A stretch of 64,000 nt of DNA from Rhynchonema sp. JSB1_4 (taxonomy: Eukaryota > Nematoda > Chromadorea > Monhysterida > Xyalidae). This document shows, piece after piece, positions 1 through 11,284 of this stretch (the stretch's first letter is position 1; each line of letters starts with the position of its first letter). The position numbers and the translations under genes were made by a program. Under the pieces are notes generated by a model. The model was not told the origin of the DNA, did no database searches, and was given only the letters and a program-made list of their open reading frames with translations. The stretch spans positions 1 through 64,000 of the forward strand of contig JASAMV010002290.1 of assembly GCA_030248065.1 (NCBI GenBank), in the 5' to 3' direction.

Positions 1-110
1 GTGTTGCGAGCTTCATGCCAAGTGGAGCACAACGCGCAACGAAAAACATATTGGACTGGAGCCACAATAAGCATCTACGAAGCGTTTTTTCTGTTTCTTG
101 TGGCTTCACA

Positions 111-235
111 GGCTGGTACGATCTGAACGGTGAGCCCAAGCTGAAGGTGAAGGATGCGCCGCTACTGAGAGCTTCTGTGCGAATTTGGCCGCCTGAATGC
201 GGATTGTGCCTTGTGCTCACAATGGTTCCAGCCTA
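111..235 (+). CDS. possible terminal exon of an unidentified gene
   Basis: A pyrimidine-rich stretch ending in cttcacag (102-110) could be a 3' splice site. It is followed by an open frame of about 41 codons (WYDLNGEPKLKVKD... to LTMVPA) ending in TAA at about 233-235. The WYDLNG...LKVKD...LLRASVRI pattern is vaguely like the last strands of a C2-type beta sandwich, but this is too short to assign. No AATAAA signal was seen in the next 300 bp. The rest of the gene would lie outside the window. It could equally be a chance open frame. Confidence 0.25.
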
Positions 236-236
236 A

Positions 237-2371
237 CTTGGGGACACTTTTGGTGCTGTTGTTGGTATTGTAAGTGTAAGTAAACTTCCTTACGCGCGAA
301 ACAAAGTTGAAAAACTGGACGAGTGATTGAAGAGCTCACTTGGAGGCCAGGATTGGACCAACTGTTTTGTCGTCAACGTAAATGGTCAACGCTGGTCATC
401 AACACTGCCCAACAGGCGTCTGCTTGTCTGAATGCACGTGCGTTGTGTGCATTCGATACTCCGATCACATTTTTTTTGTACATACGTTTCGTATGACAAT
501 CCGTTTCTGGACACCTGACCATTCAAATCGCAAACTGTGAGACTGAACTGCGATAATCACAAACGTTTTATTGCTAGTATAAGGTTATGCGATCCATTTT
601 ATCAATGATGATATTGATGTTGCGCATATGCCTTGTGGTTATAACCAAGAAAAGTAAAACGAAACGAAACGAAACATTACAGACAAAGCAGTCGTCCTAA
701 ATGAGCGTGATGAAATGTATTAACGTAATAATGGCATTAGCAGCAAAATAGCCAGCTTATAGCACACTGGCAACCCCGACAATCAGAGTTGACGACCTCG
801 ACGATGTGAGTTGACTACATGAACATAAGCCCAGCATTTATTCACCTTCAGCTCCACACAGTGCACTTCTGTGCGGAATTTGACGTGTTCTGGCAACTGA
901 ACCAAGCATACAGACGATATACGCGCTTAGCTATGATGGTGAAAGGTGTTTTTCGTCAAAAAAGCTCCATTTTGTTGATATAACTGATAACGGAGAATGG
1001 GTCGTCATTACGACATGTTATGCGCGACAAATAAGACATCAGCGCATTTTAGTACGTGACAGATGAGTACATCCAGCCAGCGACAAAATTTACGAAACTA
1101 TACTTTTAACCAAACTTGGTAATATGCACAAGTACGCAAGTTTGCTGACATTTTTTAAACCGTAAGTTTAGGGTGTTTGATACTGGCAACAACAGTTATG
1201 CGCCCAAACATCAAATACAGCAGCACATGCCGAAATTCTGCGCCTGTCGGTTTTTTGCACGCACACGCACACAACTTGCTTGACACTGACAGTGCACATA
1301 AATATGCAGAAGAGCGATTGTTGGTTATGCAACGGCGTGTGTGTATACATACTGACGGTTTGTTTATATCAAACGCACAACCATCCAAAATCATCACGCA
1401 TAATTTTTGGTAGTATATCGGTACACTTGGTGTCGCATGATCATAATTCTGACGTGTTTTTGAGTCATTGATACGGTTGGCAGTTGGTGGGCCACAGACA
1501 TTGTCGCGCGTTTCGACATCATCGCGTGTGGAATTTGGTTCGGCTGCATGTGGCATTTGGGTGAGCAGAATCAGCTCACTGCGGTGGGCTGGCGACTATG
1601 TCACTGCCTGTGCTCTGCGCGTGATATGAGATGTTGTCTTCACGTGCGATATAACGCCATGTGGAACAACGGCCCCGTTTTTCACACAACCACGCGAGTG
1701 TGCAGTAGAATCGTGCTGTCAGCTCTAGCACTGATTACCGGAATGGTCTATGATATAAAATACCTATGTAGTTGCAGGCATCATCTAACTAATCATACAG
1801 TCATTATCACAAACCATGTGACCTTAGCCAAGTCACCACGAATTGCATCCAAGTTAAAACAAACATAACAATTGATTGATCCCGCAAACCGATCATAACC
1901 CCAAATTATTGACATCTCAGTCAAACTGACATGTGGTCCAAATCTAAGCTGACTCCGCCCCTAATTAGCTTGGCGGCAATTTGAAACAAACAATGGTGCA
2001 AGCTCCAGGCAAAGCCCCGACGAGGGCGCAGGCAAGGGTACACACATTGCCTACACACACACACACACAACGTGCTCGAAGCACATTATAAACAGACCAT
2101 ATAACACGTGCGTACATGTGTAAATGTCGATAAAAGCAATGTGTACAACATAGCGCAAGAGACAGACATGCTGTTTAAAAAAAGCATCCCCACTCCCTTT
2201 ATGTGGTGTCCCTGGGAGCAATCTCGTTCGAAACTGCCTGCAGCACGCTTCGGTTTTTCTTGCTGCTTTGCTTTATTTGCAACGCTAACATGTCTGTGCG
2301 CGTGTTTCTGTGTGAACGCTGACATTTTTATTCCTTTTTAGGGATTTTTTTTGAGAAAATATATTCCCATA
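237..2371. other. non-coding stretch upstream of the APMAP gene
   Basis: No exon with usable splice sites is visible. It contains an (ACGAA)n-like run at about 658-675 and an (AC)n microsatellite at about 2050-2070. The open frames on both strands here are short, lack coding character and overlap each other. The promoter of the 2.37-kb gene should lie at the right-hand end, but I see no clear TATA or initiator element. Confidence 0.5.
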
Positions 2372-5318
2372 ATGCCGACACCGAGACAGCGAAAAGTGGG
2401 AGGTGGCGGGTCGGAGGCGGATTCTTCGGGTACTGAAACATCAGCCAGCAAGAAAAAGCCTGCACGACGGTCGGCCAGACTCAGCCAGAAATACGACCCC
2501 GCCGATGGCCAACAAGGGTCGACTTGCTCTGCATTCATGTTTGTTATTATTTTATGTTTTTTTATTTATTTTGTGTTTTTTTGTTATCGAGTTTTTTTCA
2601 GCGTCATATCAGCCTCACTCGTATACTTGGAGTGTACATATTTATATATTTCTCCAGATGCAACGCATTTCTGTGGTGCTGCATCGCAACGTTTACGCTG
2701 GTCACAATGTTGATCGGGTTCATCGCGTTCATGGTCGTGTTTGTGCCCTCGCCCGTCACTGTCTATCCGTACAGGTGAGATCTTGCAGATACAGTACGTT
2801 TCACGGAAAGGGTGACACACACTGGTGTACATGATTAATGTTAGTGCCGTACTGTTGTCGCTTGTTTTTCCTTAACGTAGCATGTTTCATTTTAAGTTTG
2901 TTGACAATTTTCGACAAAAAAATCGTTTGCAGTTTACCCGATCCACCGGCGTTCGATGGCCCGCTTGCGACCAACAATTATTTGGCCGCTGGAAAACGCG
3001 TTCTGGAGGGTCAGATAGCTGGACCGGAGTCGTTGGCGGTTTCGAAAGACGGTGGGTGACTAATTTTTTGTGTCTTAAAAAAATTATTTGCAGCAACCAC
3101 GACACGAGCTAGTTCTCTCCTTGTCAATTCAGGCAAACTCTACACGGGCCTGGCTGACGGACGGATAGTGGAGATTGCTGACGACAAAATCACGAGACAA
3201 TGGCAGTTCAGTAAAGTGCCCAAGGATGTGATTTGTGGTGGGTTAATGATGCTCCAGTTTTGTAAGGTCCATTTATAGAGATTACGGTACGTTTTGCATG
3301 GAAGTCGACCAGCTGCGCGCACCACGGTTTACTTCGAAAAGTCATTTCGAAACGGGTCATACCGGTACACAATTGGATGTGTACCTGTTCAGATGGATGG
3401 TGCACCCGGTCATCATCAGTGCCAATTATCGCACTGCACCGTGCCCTTCCTGTCTCAGGCATACCCACAAACGAACCCACCTGCGGCCGACCGCTGGGCG
3501 TCAAACTGCGAAACGACGACCGAACGTTGTTTGTGCTGGATCCGTACAACGGATTCTATGAATTGGACCTGGCTCAAGGTTGGACCGCATCGTCTGAGGA
3601 TGTCGGATCGGACCCGCCTTGGTCGCGTGATTGTTTTGAATCAGGCAGTGACAGGCATAGACAACCAACCAGTTCCCATGGTGCACAGGTGCATTCCGCC
3701 TTCATTTTGGCGGCAACCTGACTGTCCAAGGTCGATCGATGCGATTTCTGAACGATCTGGATTTTCTCGACGACGATAACGTTGTGATCACTGATTCATC
3801 GTCACGATATTTTCGCAACAATTTCCCATCCGTTTTTCTCAGTGCACAACCAGACGGACGGTGAGCTGGCAGCTTGGTGATGTTTCAAATAGTGTTTGCG
3901 CATTCGTACATACATTGACGATGATCTGATGCACCACCAACGGCTTAGAGCCGCCAATCTTTGCGATGACAAGACCAGACAGATATACAGATTAGTCCAT
4001 CAACTTTTATCGACGAATTATCATAATTTTCAAGTTGAATGACACAAGCAATCAGTTCAACGCTTTCAGCGTAATTCAATACAATCTACAAACGAAAAAG
4101 TTCACCGTTTTGATCGATCAACTCTACTTCCCGAATGGCATCATAGCCTTGAAGGACCGCAGTATTCTCGTGGCAGAATGCGGAATGGCGCGCATATTCA
4201 GGCATGTGAAATTGTGTTTGCAATAAGATGTTGACGTGCTGCGGACAAATCATACTGCGGAGGCCTAAAACAGCCGGTTTTCAAAAAGGGTTCTTTTTGG
4301 CACCAAGTCCAAGATAGCGGCCCATGCAGTCGACTGTTTTCGTCCTCCGCTACTTTGTCCGCACTTTGTTCAACAGCTTTGCGCATTACTTTTGGTTGAG
4401 TGATTTCGTATATTTACAAGAAACAAGAAAGTTTTGAAACAAAAACTAGGCCATCAGAATCTTGCTCAGTGATGTTTCACAGTCCACATATCCAGAATCC
4501 AACTGTCGGGCGATCGAGCTGGTGAAAAGCAGATTTTCGCTGACAATTTGCCCGGTGCACCCGACAACATTCGAATTGGGCATAATGGCAATATCTGGGT
4601 GCCGTTTGCCACGATGCGACAGCGTGACCGGTTCTCGATGCATGACTTCATTGGACCACGACCTTGGATCAGGGAGCTCATCTTCAAGGTTTGCTGCTTC
4701 TGCGAATTTTATTGATCCAGGCTCGGTGCCAAACTTGGTGATGAGCCCGGTTATACTTGTTTGGAACTGAGCGCGTTTTGAGGTTTACCAGCGCAATACA
4801 GTAGATGTTCCCAGACAGCTAACACAGTAAGTACTGCACTGTTCGAGATGCATGTGATCCGTCAATATCGAGGCATACGTTCTACAAAGTCACCAAACTA
4901 AAGCAAGAACGGACGATAACGATGTTTGATACCGGTTCAAATGTTCGAAATTTTTCAATACAGCCAAGAAAACTTTTGTTCGTAATCTAATCCACTTCAA
5001 CAAGTGGCGAACTACTGATCAGTCAGGGCTAACTCGACTGGCTGATGTCTCACAAACCTCTGAAAACATGAAATCACTCAGATCACCTCATTTTAGACTT
5101 TCTCCGACGACCAACTGCTGCAATTCCTGGGTGCAATATTCAAATTCACCAGATATGGTCTAGTTGTCGAGCTTGACATGCGCGGCAGAATAGTGCGAAG
5201 TCTTCATGACCCAACAGGTGAGGTCACACCATCTGCGGCACATATTGTCGAACTCGGACCATTCGCTTACATTGGCAGCTACAAAGCACCCTTCTTGGTG
5301 AAACTTCGGATGAGTTAA
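2372..5318 (+). CDS. Apmap: APMAP / hemomucin-like (strictosidine-synthase-related) membrane protein, 9 exons
   Basis: Exons 2372-2517, 2658-2774, 2933-3051, 3133-3237, 3459-3578, 3689-3860, 4070-4215 (donor least certain), 4483-4688 and 5097-5318 join in frame to about 450 residues; human APMAP is 416. A basic N-terminal tail (about 1-49) is followed by one membrane segment (about 52-77, IATFTLVTMLIGFIAFMVVF) and then a six-bladed propeller. Family landmarks seen are CGRPLGVKL, FLNDLDF...ITDSSS, DQLYFPNG, LVAECGMARI, NLPGAPDNIR, FIGPRPWI, SLHDPTGE and GSYKAPFLVKL. APMAP proteins are type II membrane proteins with proposed arylesterase-like activity; plant relatives make strictosidine. The ATG follows an AT-rich leader. 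An AATAAA lies at 5506. Several introns carry the TGATGTTTCA decamer. The assignment is firm; the enzymatic substrate is unknown. Confidence 0.9.
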
Positions 5319-5345
5319 AAATACTCCATATGATCTCAGGATTAT

Positions 5346-5351
5346 TTTATT
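5346..5351 (-). terminator. candidate AATAAA poly(A) signal of the CHY zinc-finger gene
   Basis: On the minus strand AATAAA occurs about 240 nt beyond the CHY stop codon. This is inside the 3' untranslated region of the converging APMAP-like gene. No nearer canonical hexamer was seen on this strand. Confidence 0.4.
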
Positions 5352-5505
5352 GTGCTCGTGTTTGTGTATGTACGGAAACTATGTAGGTGTTCGATTTTTT
5401 CATTTCAGTTGGATTATGCAATCTTCTCTGATACTAATCGGGTCACAACGTTAACTTGGTGCAAACGTGTTTCTCATAATTTCATTTTCATACATGCAGT
5501 GTATA

Positions 5506-5511
5506 AATAAA
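5506..5511 (+). terminator. AATAAA poly(A) signal of the APMAP-like gene
   Basis: A canonical AATAAA lies about 190 nt after the APMAP stop codon and is the first such hexamer downstream on this strand. On the opposite strand a second AATAAA (plus-strand TTTATT at 5346-5351) lies beyond the stop of the converging CHY gene. The two transcripts would then overlap by roughly 150-200 nt at their 3' ends. Confidence 0.6.
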
Positions 5512-5590
5512 GGCACATAAATTATACAAACACCATTAGTTAATGATTGAAACAACAGCATCACAGTGCAAATCGAGTGAGCAAGTGAAA

Positions 5591-8500
5591 TTAGTCGTTT
5601 TCCGTCTGCTTTCCTCCTTTCTGTTTCCGTAGTTTCTGTTTCGCTTTGGACACAGTTTTGTTCATGGAAGACCTATGCTTGGCATTGTCATTTCTGCAAA
5701 AAAAGTCATTATTTACATCGTCTCAATTCACATAGAAAATTGAGGAAATATTGCTTCAAACCTCGACATGGTAATCTTATCGCGACATCCTTTCCCGCCT
5801 TCCCAATGTCTGCTTCTCGCCTTGGTCACGCTCGAGCCGCACGCGTCACACGGACGTTTGGCTTGGTAGGGCTGCAGCAGGGCAGATGTTGAAGCATCAA
5901 GTTGAGAGTTGGTAGATTGTAAATTTTGTATTAGTTTATTCTTTATGTAAAAGTTACATTGCAGCAACCTGTTCATGCGCACAGAAACCGCAGACCATTC
6001 TGTTGGCGAATTTCATTTCGTGCGCTTCGTTCTCTTCGTGGCACAAATCGCACGGGTACACTTTGCCACAACACGGAAATCTAGAAGCAGAAAAGAGTTG
6101 GTGTTTATTGTGAAATCGGTGGTAAAATAAAACAGATCAACAAATGTGTCTCCCGCACCTGAACCACCGAAAACTCTTCTTGTAGTGTTTGCATGTGCCC
6201 TGATCAGGCAACGGTTCTCCTTGTTTGATGCGGGCATCGATTTTCGGCTTCTCTTTCCGACTGGCAATGATTTTCGGTCCACCGACTGCCGAACTAGATG
6301 ATGCAGTTTGATCCACTGACGTTTCCAAACAATCGAATCGAATCGTATTGATCGCAAACTCGAGTTTGGCGTGGCATTGTTGACACCAGGTCTTGTGCTC
6401 CATGCCGTAGTTGAGCGCCTAACAAGAGGGTGTATTTGAGCGCCTAACAAGAGTGGGTTTGAAGCATTAGTTTGGAGAAAGTATAAATAGACTTTTGTTT
6501 CTGCTGTGAAAGTAGTTTTCCCAAAAATTAGATGTGCCGTGTCATATTGAGTAAGACATATGTATGTGAAACTTGGTGATCGCATTCGCACTGGTTCGTC
6601 GCTATTTCTGAATCACCGATTATTGCCACATTTTGGTAATATGGCGGCATGAACTTCAACCGCAGCGTAAAAGTTGTTCACAAACAACAGAGTTATCGGA
6701 CGATCCCCAATAACAGTCTGACCAATCAAAATCAACTCAAACCTTTATGGTCGACGGTCGACTGCATCCCAGACAGGTGATCACCAATTCACAATTAAGC
6801 AGCACTACATCACACGGTGTGCAATCAATCAATCGCAAGCCAGCGATGTGCGTGTTGAATTGGTGCAATAGAATGGGGTGAACGGTGATCTGTGTTGTTA
6901 TGACGTTTCAATTCAATCCTGATGAAAATGCATGAGAATCATGTAACAAACAAATACACAATGATAAACAACCTGCAGAATGGTGTGGCACTTCGCACAC
7001 GCCACGCTTGCAACATTAGCCGCACCGGTCCAAGTGTATTCAATGCGTTCCTTGCATCGCGCACAAGATAGCCAAAGGCACAAATGTTTCACTGAGATTG
7101 TCGCTGAAAATTGGATTGAAAATCTGTATGTTTTTACAAAAACCATGGTCGCTCGCTTTGGTTCCAGTTCAGATTTTTTTGGGTGCCACTAAGAAGTGCG
7201 AAAAAAAGAAACTGCGATCTCACCAATCTGTTCGCCCAATTTCCACGATGTCACCCGAACGCGATAGTTGTCCTTTTCCTTATTTTTATCGGAACGCAAA
7301 CCGATTGCAGACACACTGGCCGACAGCTCGTCTACTACGATTTTTGGTTCGCTTTCGCATTGGTCACCAGGTTGTGCAGCTGCGGCGTCATCCTCTGAGC
7401 TCGACTCATATTGTTGGTCGGAATCTGAATTTGCAGATTCTAGCTGGTAAACTAGGATTTGGTGTCATGGACAATTTTCATTGACCAGTGGACAAAGTAC
7501 TGGCTCGGTACCAAACTTGGGTTGATGATGATCTGTCCTGTCCGATCCTACCATGGTCACAGTCACGTAACTATTTGCGTTGAACAGCGTAAAAGTTGTT
7601 CTCAGCCATGGTAGCCACAACATTTCTCGAAATGACGCGAGCAAGTTGGGACAGGATCGCGCCAGATTTTTTTAAACACCAACCAAGAGAACACGCACCT
7701 GCATCATCCACACTTTTCTCTTCGATTTCATTCTTCACACACTCCTGCTTCGATGTCGGCCACACCAGCGTAATGCCCTGCTCCTCCGCCTCAACCACCA
7801 ATCGCACCCTCCTTAGTCCCTCGATGAATAATTGCACCAATTGACGATCGAGGCAGCGAAACATTAGTCGAAGCACACAAGAGAAACTGTCCGTGTGCTG
7901 AGCGGTGGTGTGTTGGTTCTGGAATTTTCATAAAATTGTTCGAATTTTTATCACTTGGCATTAAAATAATTGGTGACTTTTCTCAATACAAGGGGCATCA
8001 ACTTGGTGGATCGCACCTGACTGTTTCAGTTCCATGACTTTGAATCTTGAGATGCGCTGGTACGACTAAGTACGAGATTGATTTTCCGGCAAACAATTTC
8101 ACTGATACACCTTAATACCCAAAAAATCATATGATCACCATAATTGACCAAACAAACTTTTTTAAAATCAAAAACGCCAAAGTCCACCTTTATCCAATCA
8201 GCAACAGCGCAAGCAATATGACTGCGCACGGTTGCAGGCAGTGAACCGGGTCCGGGTACCGAAACGTGAATGCATTCAATCGGGTAGCCCAGTGGAATGT
8301 GCAGCTCAATTGAGACGGCACGAATGTCGAAAGGCTGAAATTGTGATGAGTGATGTTTCACATACCTACCTATAAGAAAGAAAAAGAAATGCACAAAAAC
8401 ACTTCATACCCAATCAGGATCGGTTGACGAGAATTGCACGACGAATTTTTCTTCGGAATTACCATAAACAGTCATATCCTTTGGAAAACGTGTTTTCAGG

Positions 8501-9129
8501 AATTTGATCGCCTGGTCGCGCACATATGCCTGTTCCGCGGAGCACAAATCCACAGCTTTCACGTGTCCATCGATTTTTGGTCGACCACGTGGCAAAATTG
8601 GTCGGTAAAATGGCCCAGATTTTGCAATTTTCGATTCGCCATTTTGTTCTGGCGACCTGGTAGTTTTCGTGTCGGATAACTTTCCGTCAGCGCTGTTCTC
8701 CCGGCCATCTACGGCCGTTGGTTCTGTTTCAGCGTGTTTTGTCGGTGTGGAGTCCCGTTTCGTCGCGGTCTTTGTTCTGTTCTGCCTGCGAGGCGGTTGT
8801 CTGTATTCAGAACCGCGCCCTTCGAAATGTGTATCGTGACGAAATCGACAAGAATTGCCATAATAACACCAGCCTCGTGCGAAAAACACGCACGGTTTGG
8901 TGCGATAATTTGAGGTCGGTCGTTTTGCCTCATCATAGCTGCCGGAGGTGGCTTTGTTGTTGCCATTGTTCTTAATCTTCTTAGATTTGATGCCGGGAGC
9001 TCCAGAAGAGAGTGCACTTTTCTGTTGGTGATCAGAACCGTCGATCTTGGCATCGGCAATAATGACGTCACCGTTGTTCGTTTTTGCAGACGCCGTCTCC
9101 GAGGCGACAGCTTGCACAAATTCAGCCAT
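5591..9129 (-). CDS. CCCH + CHY zinc-finger protein with RWD-like middle, 9 exons
   Basis: Exons read right to left: 9129-8410, 8334-8188, 7897-7699, 7451-7224, 7103-6973, 6418-6159, 6080-5969, 5871-5762, 5693-5591. All phases fit, giving 669 residues. There is a CCCH finger at about residues 80-98 (C-x7-C-x5-C-x3-H, in KPCVFFARGWCYYGNSC). The region from about 215 to 355 has the look of an RWD/ubiquitin-conjugating-like fold (PFDIRAVSIELHIPLGYP); that is inference. An acidic serine-rich stretch precedes CxxC pairs (CARC, CAKC, CQQC). A complete CHY zinc finger lies near 549-600 (CKHYKKSFRWFR, FPCCGKVYPCDLCHEENEAH), followed by CDACGSS and HWEGGKGCRDK and a lysine-rich tail. CHY fingers occur in ubiquitin ligases and in fungal and animal proteins of unknown role. 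The ATG follows a possible 3' splice site (ttttcag), so a 5'UTR intron or trans-splice site is possible. Function is not known. Confidence 0.85.
6411..6460. repeat. short direct duplication at a splice acceptor
   Basis: The block ttgagcgcctaacaagag occurs twice in tandem (about 6411-6428 and 6436-6453). On the minus strand this duplicates the acceptor sequence of exon 6 of the CHY gene (ttgttag followed by GCGCTCAA). Two equivalent acceptors 25 nt apart are therefore present; only the exon-proximal one keeps the frame as I read it. Confidence 0.6.
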
Positions 9130-9981
9130 CCTGAAAATCAAAACAAAAAGCGATCACAGCAATTTTCGCTGATTTTCTGCGTTTTGTCAAACTGAGCTGC
9201 ATTGCAGTGTGCATTTGCAACCAAATGTGATTGTGCAACTGTCGGAAATTCAGTCAGTTCAGCAAAAAATAATGAAAACAGTGTGTTCGGTTCTGCAGCT
9301 GAACGACCAATGCACTGTGATGGGTGAAACGTTGCAACCTGATTGCAAACCAAACACCGCACGACTGAAGCCAAACTGCATGTTTATATCACGACACTGT
9401 ATTTCCATAACGGCGACTCGTTGTTCTTTTCGGATATAGCATGTCCAGACAGAACCGGATTTGCAAGAAAGTTGGCTACCGTAATTCATATCGGATTGGC
9501 CCTGTACTGCTCTTAGAAATCAGTTACATAGATGAAAAGAGTACATGACACACACAAGCATATTTTTGACACTTCATTCCAGGGTCGTGTAACCAATAAG
9601 TCCTATATTTTGCCACGTTTGTCGGTGAAACATCCGCGCTACAACTATACCGCAACAATTTCACTCAGATCCTTACCGGAAACGGCCCAATACCAAAAGT
9701 GACGGATTGTAAAATTTTATTGGTCATCTTCAGCACACTCAACATCAAGATATATTTACATGCGCATTGACAAAGCACACAAGCCATATCACTTCATGTG
9801 GTGTTTACGCTGGAGGTGTGACAGTTTGGTTTTGGAATGATAAGCACATGAACATCATTTTGCTGTCACATGTCTTGTCCTTCCTCCTCTGTTATCAAAA
9901 CCATATACTTTTGAAGAGCCAGCCAACGAGAAAAAAAATCAAAAATTGTCCTCAGAACGCACATTCCAAGCACACACCGAC

Positions 9982-11284
9982 ATGCAGCGTAACATTTCAC
10001 CGCCACTGGCATTTTGTAGTTGGGTGATATTTCTGGTGAGTGTGCACAAGTTCTATTCATGTGAAACATCAGCCGGTAGTCGTGACACGGTGGTTTATGT
10101 GAGTGCATTGCTGAGCCGGTGCAAAACACCACAGGAGACAGCAAGCAGAGATGTTACTGGGTTGTCGCAAATCGTGCTACATACGGCAAAACAGGGCTGA
10201 CTGATGTTTCACTTGCAGAGTGATCATGTAAACAACAAGGTTCATTAGGACCCATCACCAAATCTGGTGGAGACCTTTCCCTGGTCACGTCACGTGAATG
10301 TTTCGTTTCGATCCAGGCGTTCGATCCTCATTATTGTCTTTTCAGTTGTGCACAGCGCCGCGTGAAACATCAGCCATCCAATGCTACCAGTGCACCAACT
10401 GTGATTCCGACAAACTCTCGTCGGATTATCAGATCGATTGTCAATCCTATTCGGCGATATCCGATATGATGACCACGTTCTGCAATAAACTGCAAATCAC
10501 CTGTGCCGATATGACCATACTGCAGGGATTGAACTATGGATGTGTGAAGGTAGGCTGTGAAACATCATTGGGAAGTTGCGGTTCGGCCCTGCTCCGGGAA
10601 CTGTGTACCCAAGTGTTGGATTATTCTGAAACTGTACAATTCTTTCAAAATATACTGACATCAGATAAGTGGCGTGACAGAAACCCGTGGGCTACGAATT
10701 GGCTAATTCGATCACAATGTATTTATACCTAGACGGTGGCACGTGTTGGAATTGGAATGGAACAATCGCACGCATCATTTAAGTAGGAACATAATTTTAC
10801 AGGAATGATGCTGTGTTGAGCATCGATTATGAACCAAAAACACAGAATTGATTTCGACGGTACTGAGTTGAAATCCACAGGGGGTTTGGGCTTTGTGGGC
10901 TCCAATCCACAAACACACACAATGAGTTGAAATCATACACTTACAGTGCATTTGCCGGTGAGTGCACGGTGCGTGACTTTACGCCAGTACGAGCAACATG
11001 CCAATGTCAAATCAAAAAGCTGATATTCAAAACTAAAACAGTAACCCACGCCCCATTCGTTGCAGATCACGAACCAAGACGGTGTGGTGACGCGTGGGTG
11101 CGGCACCCGTTCGTTGTGCGACGCATTCGGCGGGGCCGGCAGCTGTACGGGTGATCTGTGTTGTTGCAGCGATGGACAATTCTGCAATCAATCAATCACA
11201 AATCAATTGAATGTTGTTGCTTTGATGATTGGCTGCTGTGTAACGGTGATCATGTCGTGGTTCGCACATGACTACGTGCTGTAG
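9982..11284 (+). CDS. Ly6/three-finger GPI-anchored-type protein, 3 exons
   Basis: Exons 9982-10035, 10346-10549 and 11066-11284 join in frame to 158 residues. A hydrophobic N-terminal signal (PPLAFCSWVIFLLCTA) leads to the mature start near IQCYQCTNC, the usual first-cysteine pattern of Ly6/uPAR domains. More cysteines follow, ending with CCCSDGQFCN, the family's terminal CC..D.CN signature. A C-terminal hydrophobic stretch (LNVVALMIGCCVTVIMSWF) fits a GPI-anchor signal. Such proteins (quiver/sleepless, nematode ODR-2/HOT, vertebrate Ly6) act at the cell surface, often modulating channels or nicotinic receptors; which applies here cannot be told. The decamer TGAAACATCA occurs in intron 1 (twice, in opposite orientation), in exon 2 and 8 nt into intron 2. 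Start choice: the ATG that gives the signal peptide. Confidence 0.8.

Noticed and set aside
3579..3688. APMAP coding through 3579-3688 (open frame RLGRVIVLNQAVTGIDNQPV)
   Set aside because: Treating this stretch as an intron ending GGTGCACAG keeps phase and gives QGAFRLHFGG...RSMRFLNDL, which fits the family better; the open frame does not join in phase to the FLNDLDF exon.
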